Positions 5,098 through 5,109 of a DNA stretch of 5,109 nucleotides are shown in pieces. This stretch comes from Thermococci archaeon (GTDB lineage Archaea; Methanobacteriota_B; Thermococci; Thermococcales; Thermococcaceae): assembly GCA_003660485.1 (NCBI GenBank), contig QMUI01000086.1:1-5109 (forward strand), in the 5' to 3' direction. Positions within the stretch are counted from its first letter, which is position 1. Every line of letters begins with the position of its first letter. The notes beneath the pieces are model-generated. The model was not told the DNA's origin. It did no database searches and saw only the letters and a list, made by a program, of their open reading frames with translations. The position numbers and the translations under genes are program-made.

Positions 5098-5109
5098 AGC
5101 GTCACGGGA

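Noticed and set aside
5025..5108. Minus-strand open frame entering from the right edge and ending in TAG at 5025-5027
   Set aside because: Only 27 residues, with a Cys/Gln-rich tail and His pair unlike the neighbours, and it coincides with the inverted repeat. It could be a real gene tail, but the window cannot show it.
4999..5109. H/ACA guide RNA, C/D box RNA, SRP RNA, RNase P RNA or TPP riboswitch
   Set aside because: The stem-pocket-stem shape recalls H/ACA, but no ACA follows the lower stem and no K-turn is seen. There are no paired RTGATGA and CTGA boxes, no SRP helix 8 or RNase P core sequences, and only a vague likeness of the last bases to the TPP motif without its other parts.
1..5109. 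CRISPR array
   Set aside because: No spaced repeats of 25-40 bases were seen; the only direct repeat is a single imperfect pair at 5028-5088.

Overview
The window looks like part of a Thermococcales chromosome, most likely Pyrococcus or Thermococcus. The signs are AT-leaning intergenic DNA, genes packed at 0-60 bp spacing, GGTGA-type ribosome sites a few bases before the start, BRE/TATA promoters about 26 bp from the expected RNA start, frequent AGG/ATA/AAG codons, a T-run terminator, and Lys/Glu/Ile-rich proteins. I identified the organism group from these features only; no database was consulted.

Left part (1-1205). The last 28 codons of a plus-strand membrane protein run into the window and overlap, tail to tail, the end of a 356-residue minus-strand protein. 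That protein has four N-terminal membrane helices followed by a cytosolic Rossmann-like domain with a clear CARF-type signature (D-I-T-S-G-T). It is the most interesting protein here: a candidate membrane-bound sensor of cyclic oligoadenylate or a similar ligand, with no CRISPR array or cas gene in the window. A 63-bp gap with a nearly symmetric TATA box separates it from a divergent plus-strand operon.

Middle (1206-3131). The operon holds a two-CBS-domain protein (136 aa) and, 6 bp later, a 502-residue tandem calcineurin-like phosphoesterase. The first half of the latter carries the full metal-site motif set of class III cyclic nucleotide phosphodiesterases. The second half is an evident internal duplicate with an altered metal site (DxH to ExN, GNHD to GHND, GHxH disrupted). 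A nucleotide-sensing protein (CARF), a nucleotide-binding protein (CBS) and a candidate nucleotide-cleaving enzyme therefore flank one promoter region. That they form a signalling module is my inference.

Right part (3126-4841). A minus-strand solo nuclease of the HsdR N-terminal (PD-(D/E)XK) type ends in a shared CTATAG with the phosphoesterase. It is divergent from a class II glutamine amidotransferase (269 aa, TTG start placing the catalytic Cys at position 2). A symmetric GTATATAC lies between the two starts and could serve both.

Far right (4842-5109). After a T-run terminator there is no convincing gene in the remaining 245 bases. From about 4971 the composition becomes richer in G/C, and 4999-5097 forms a large imperfect inverted repeat with two perfect 10-bp stems plus internal direct repeats. 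It could be the 5' part of a structured RNA, a regulatory leader or a mobile-element end, and it runs to the edge of the window.
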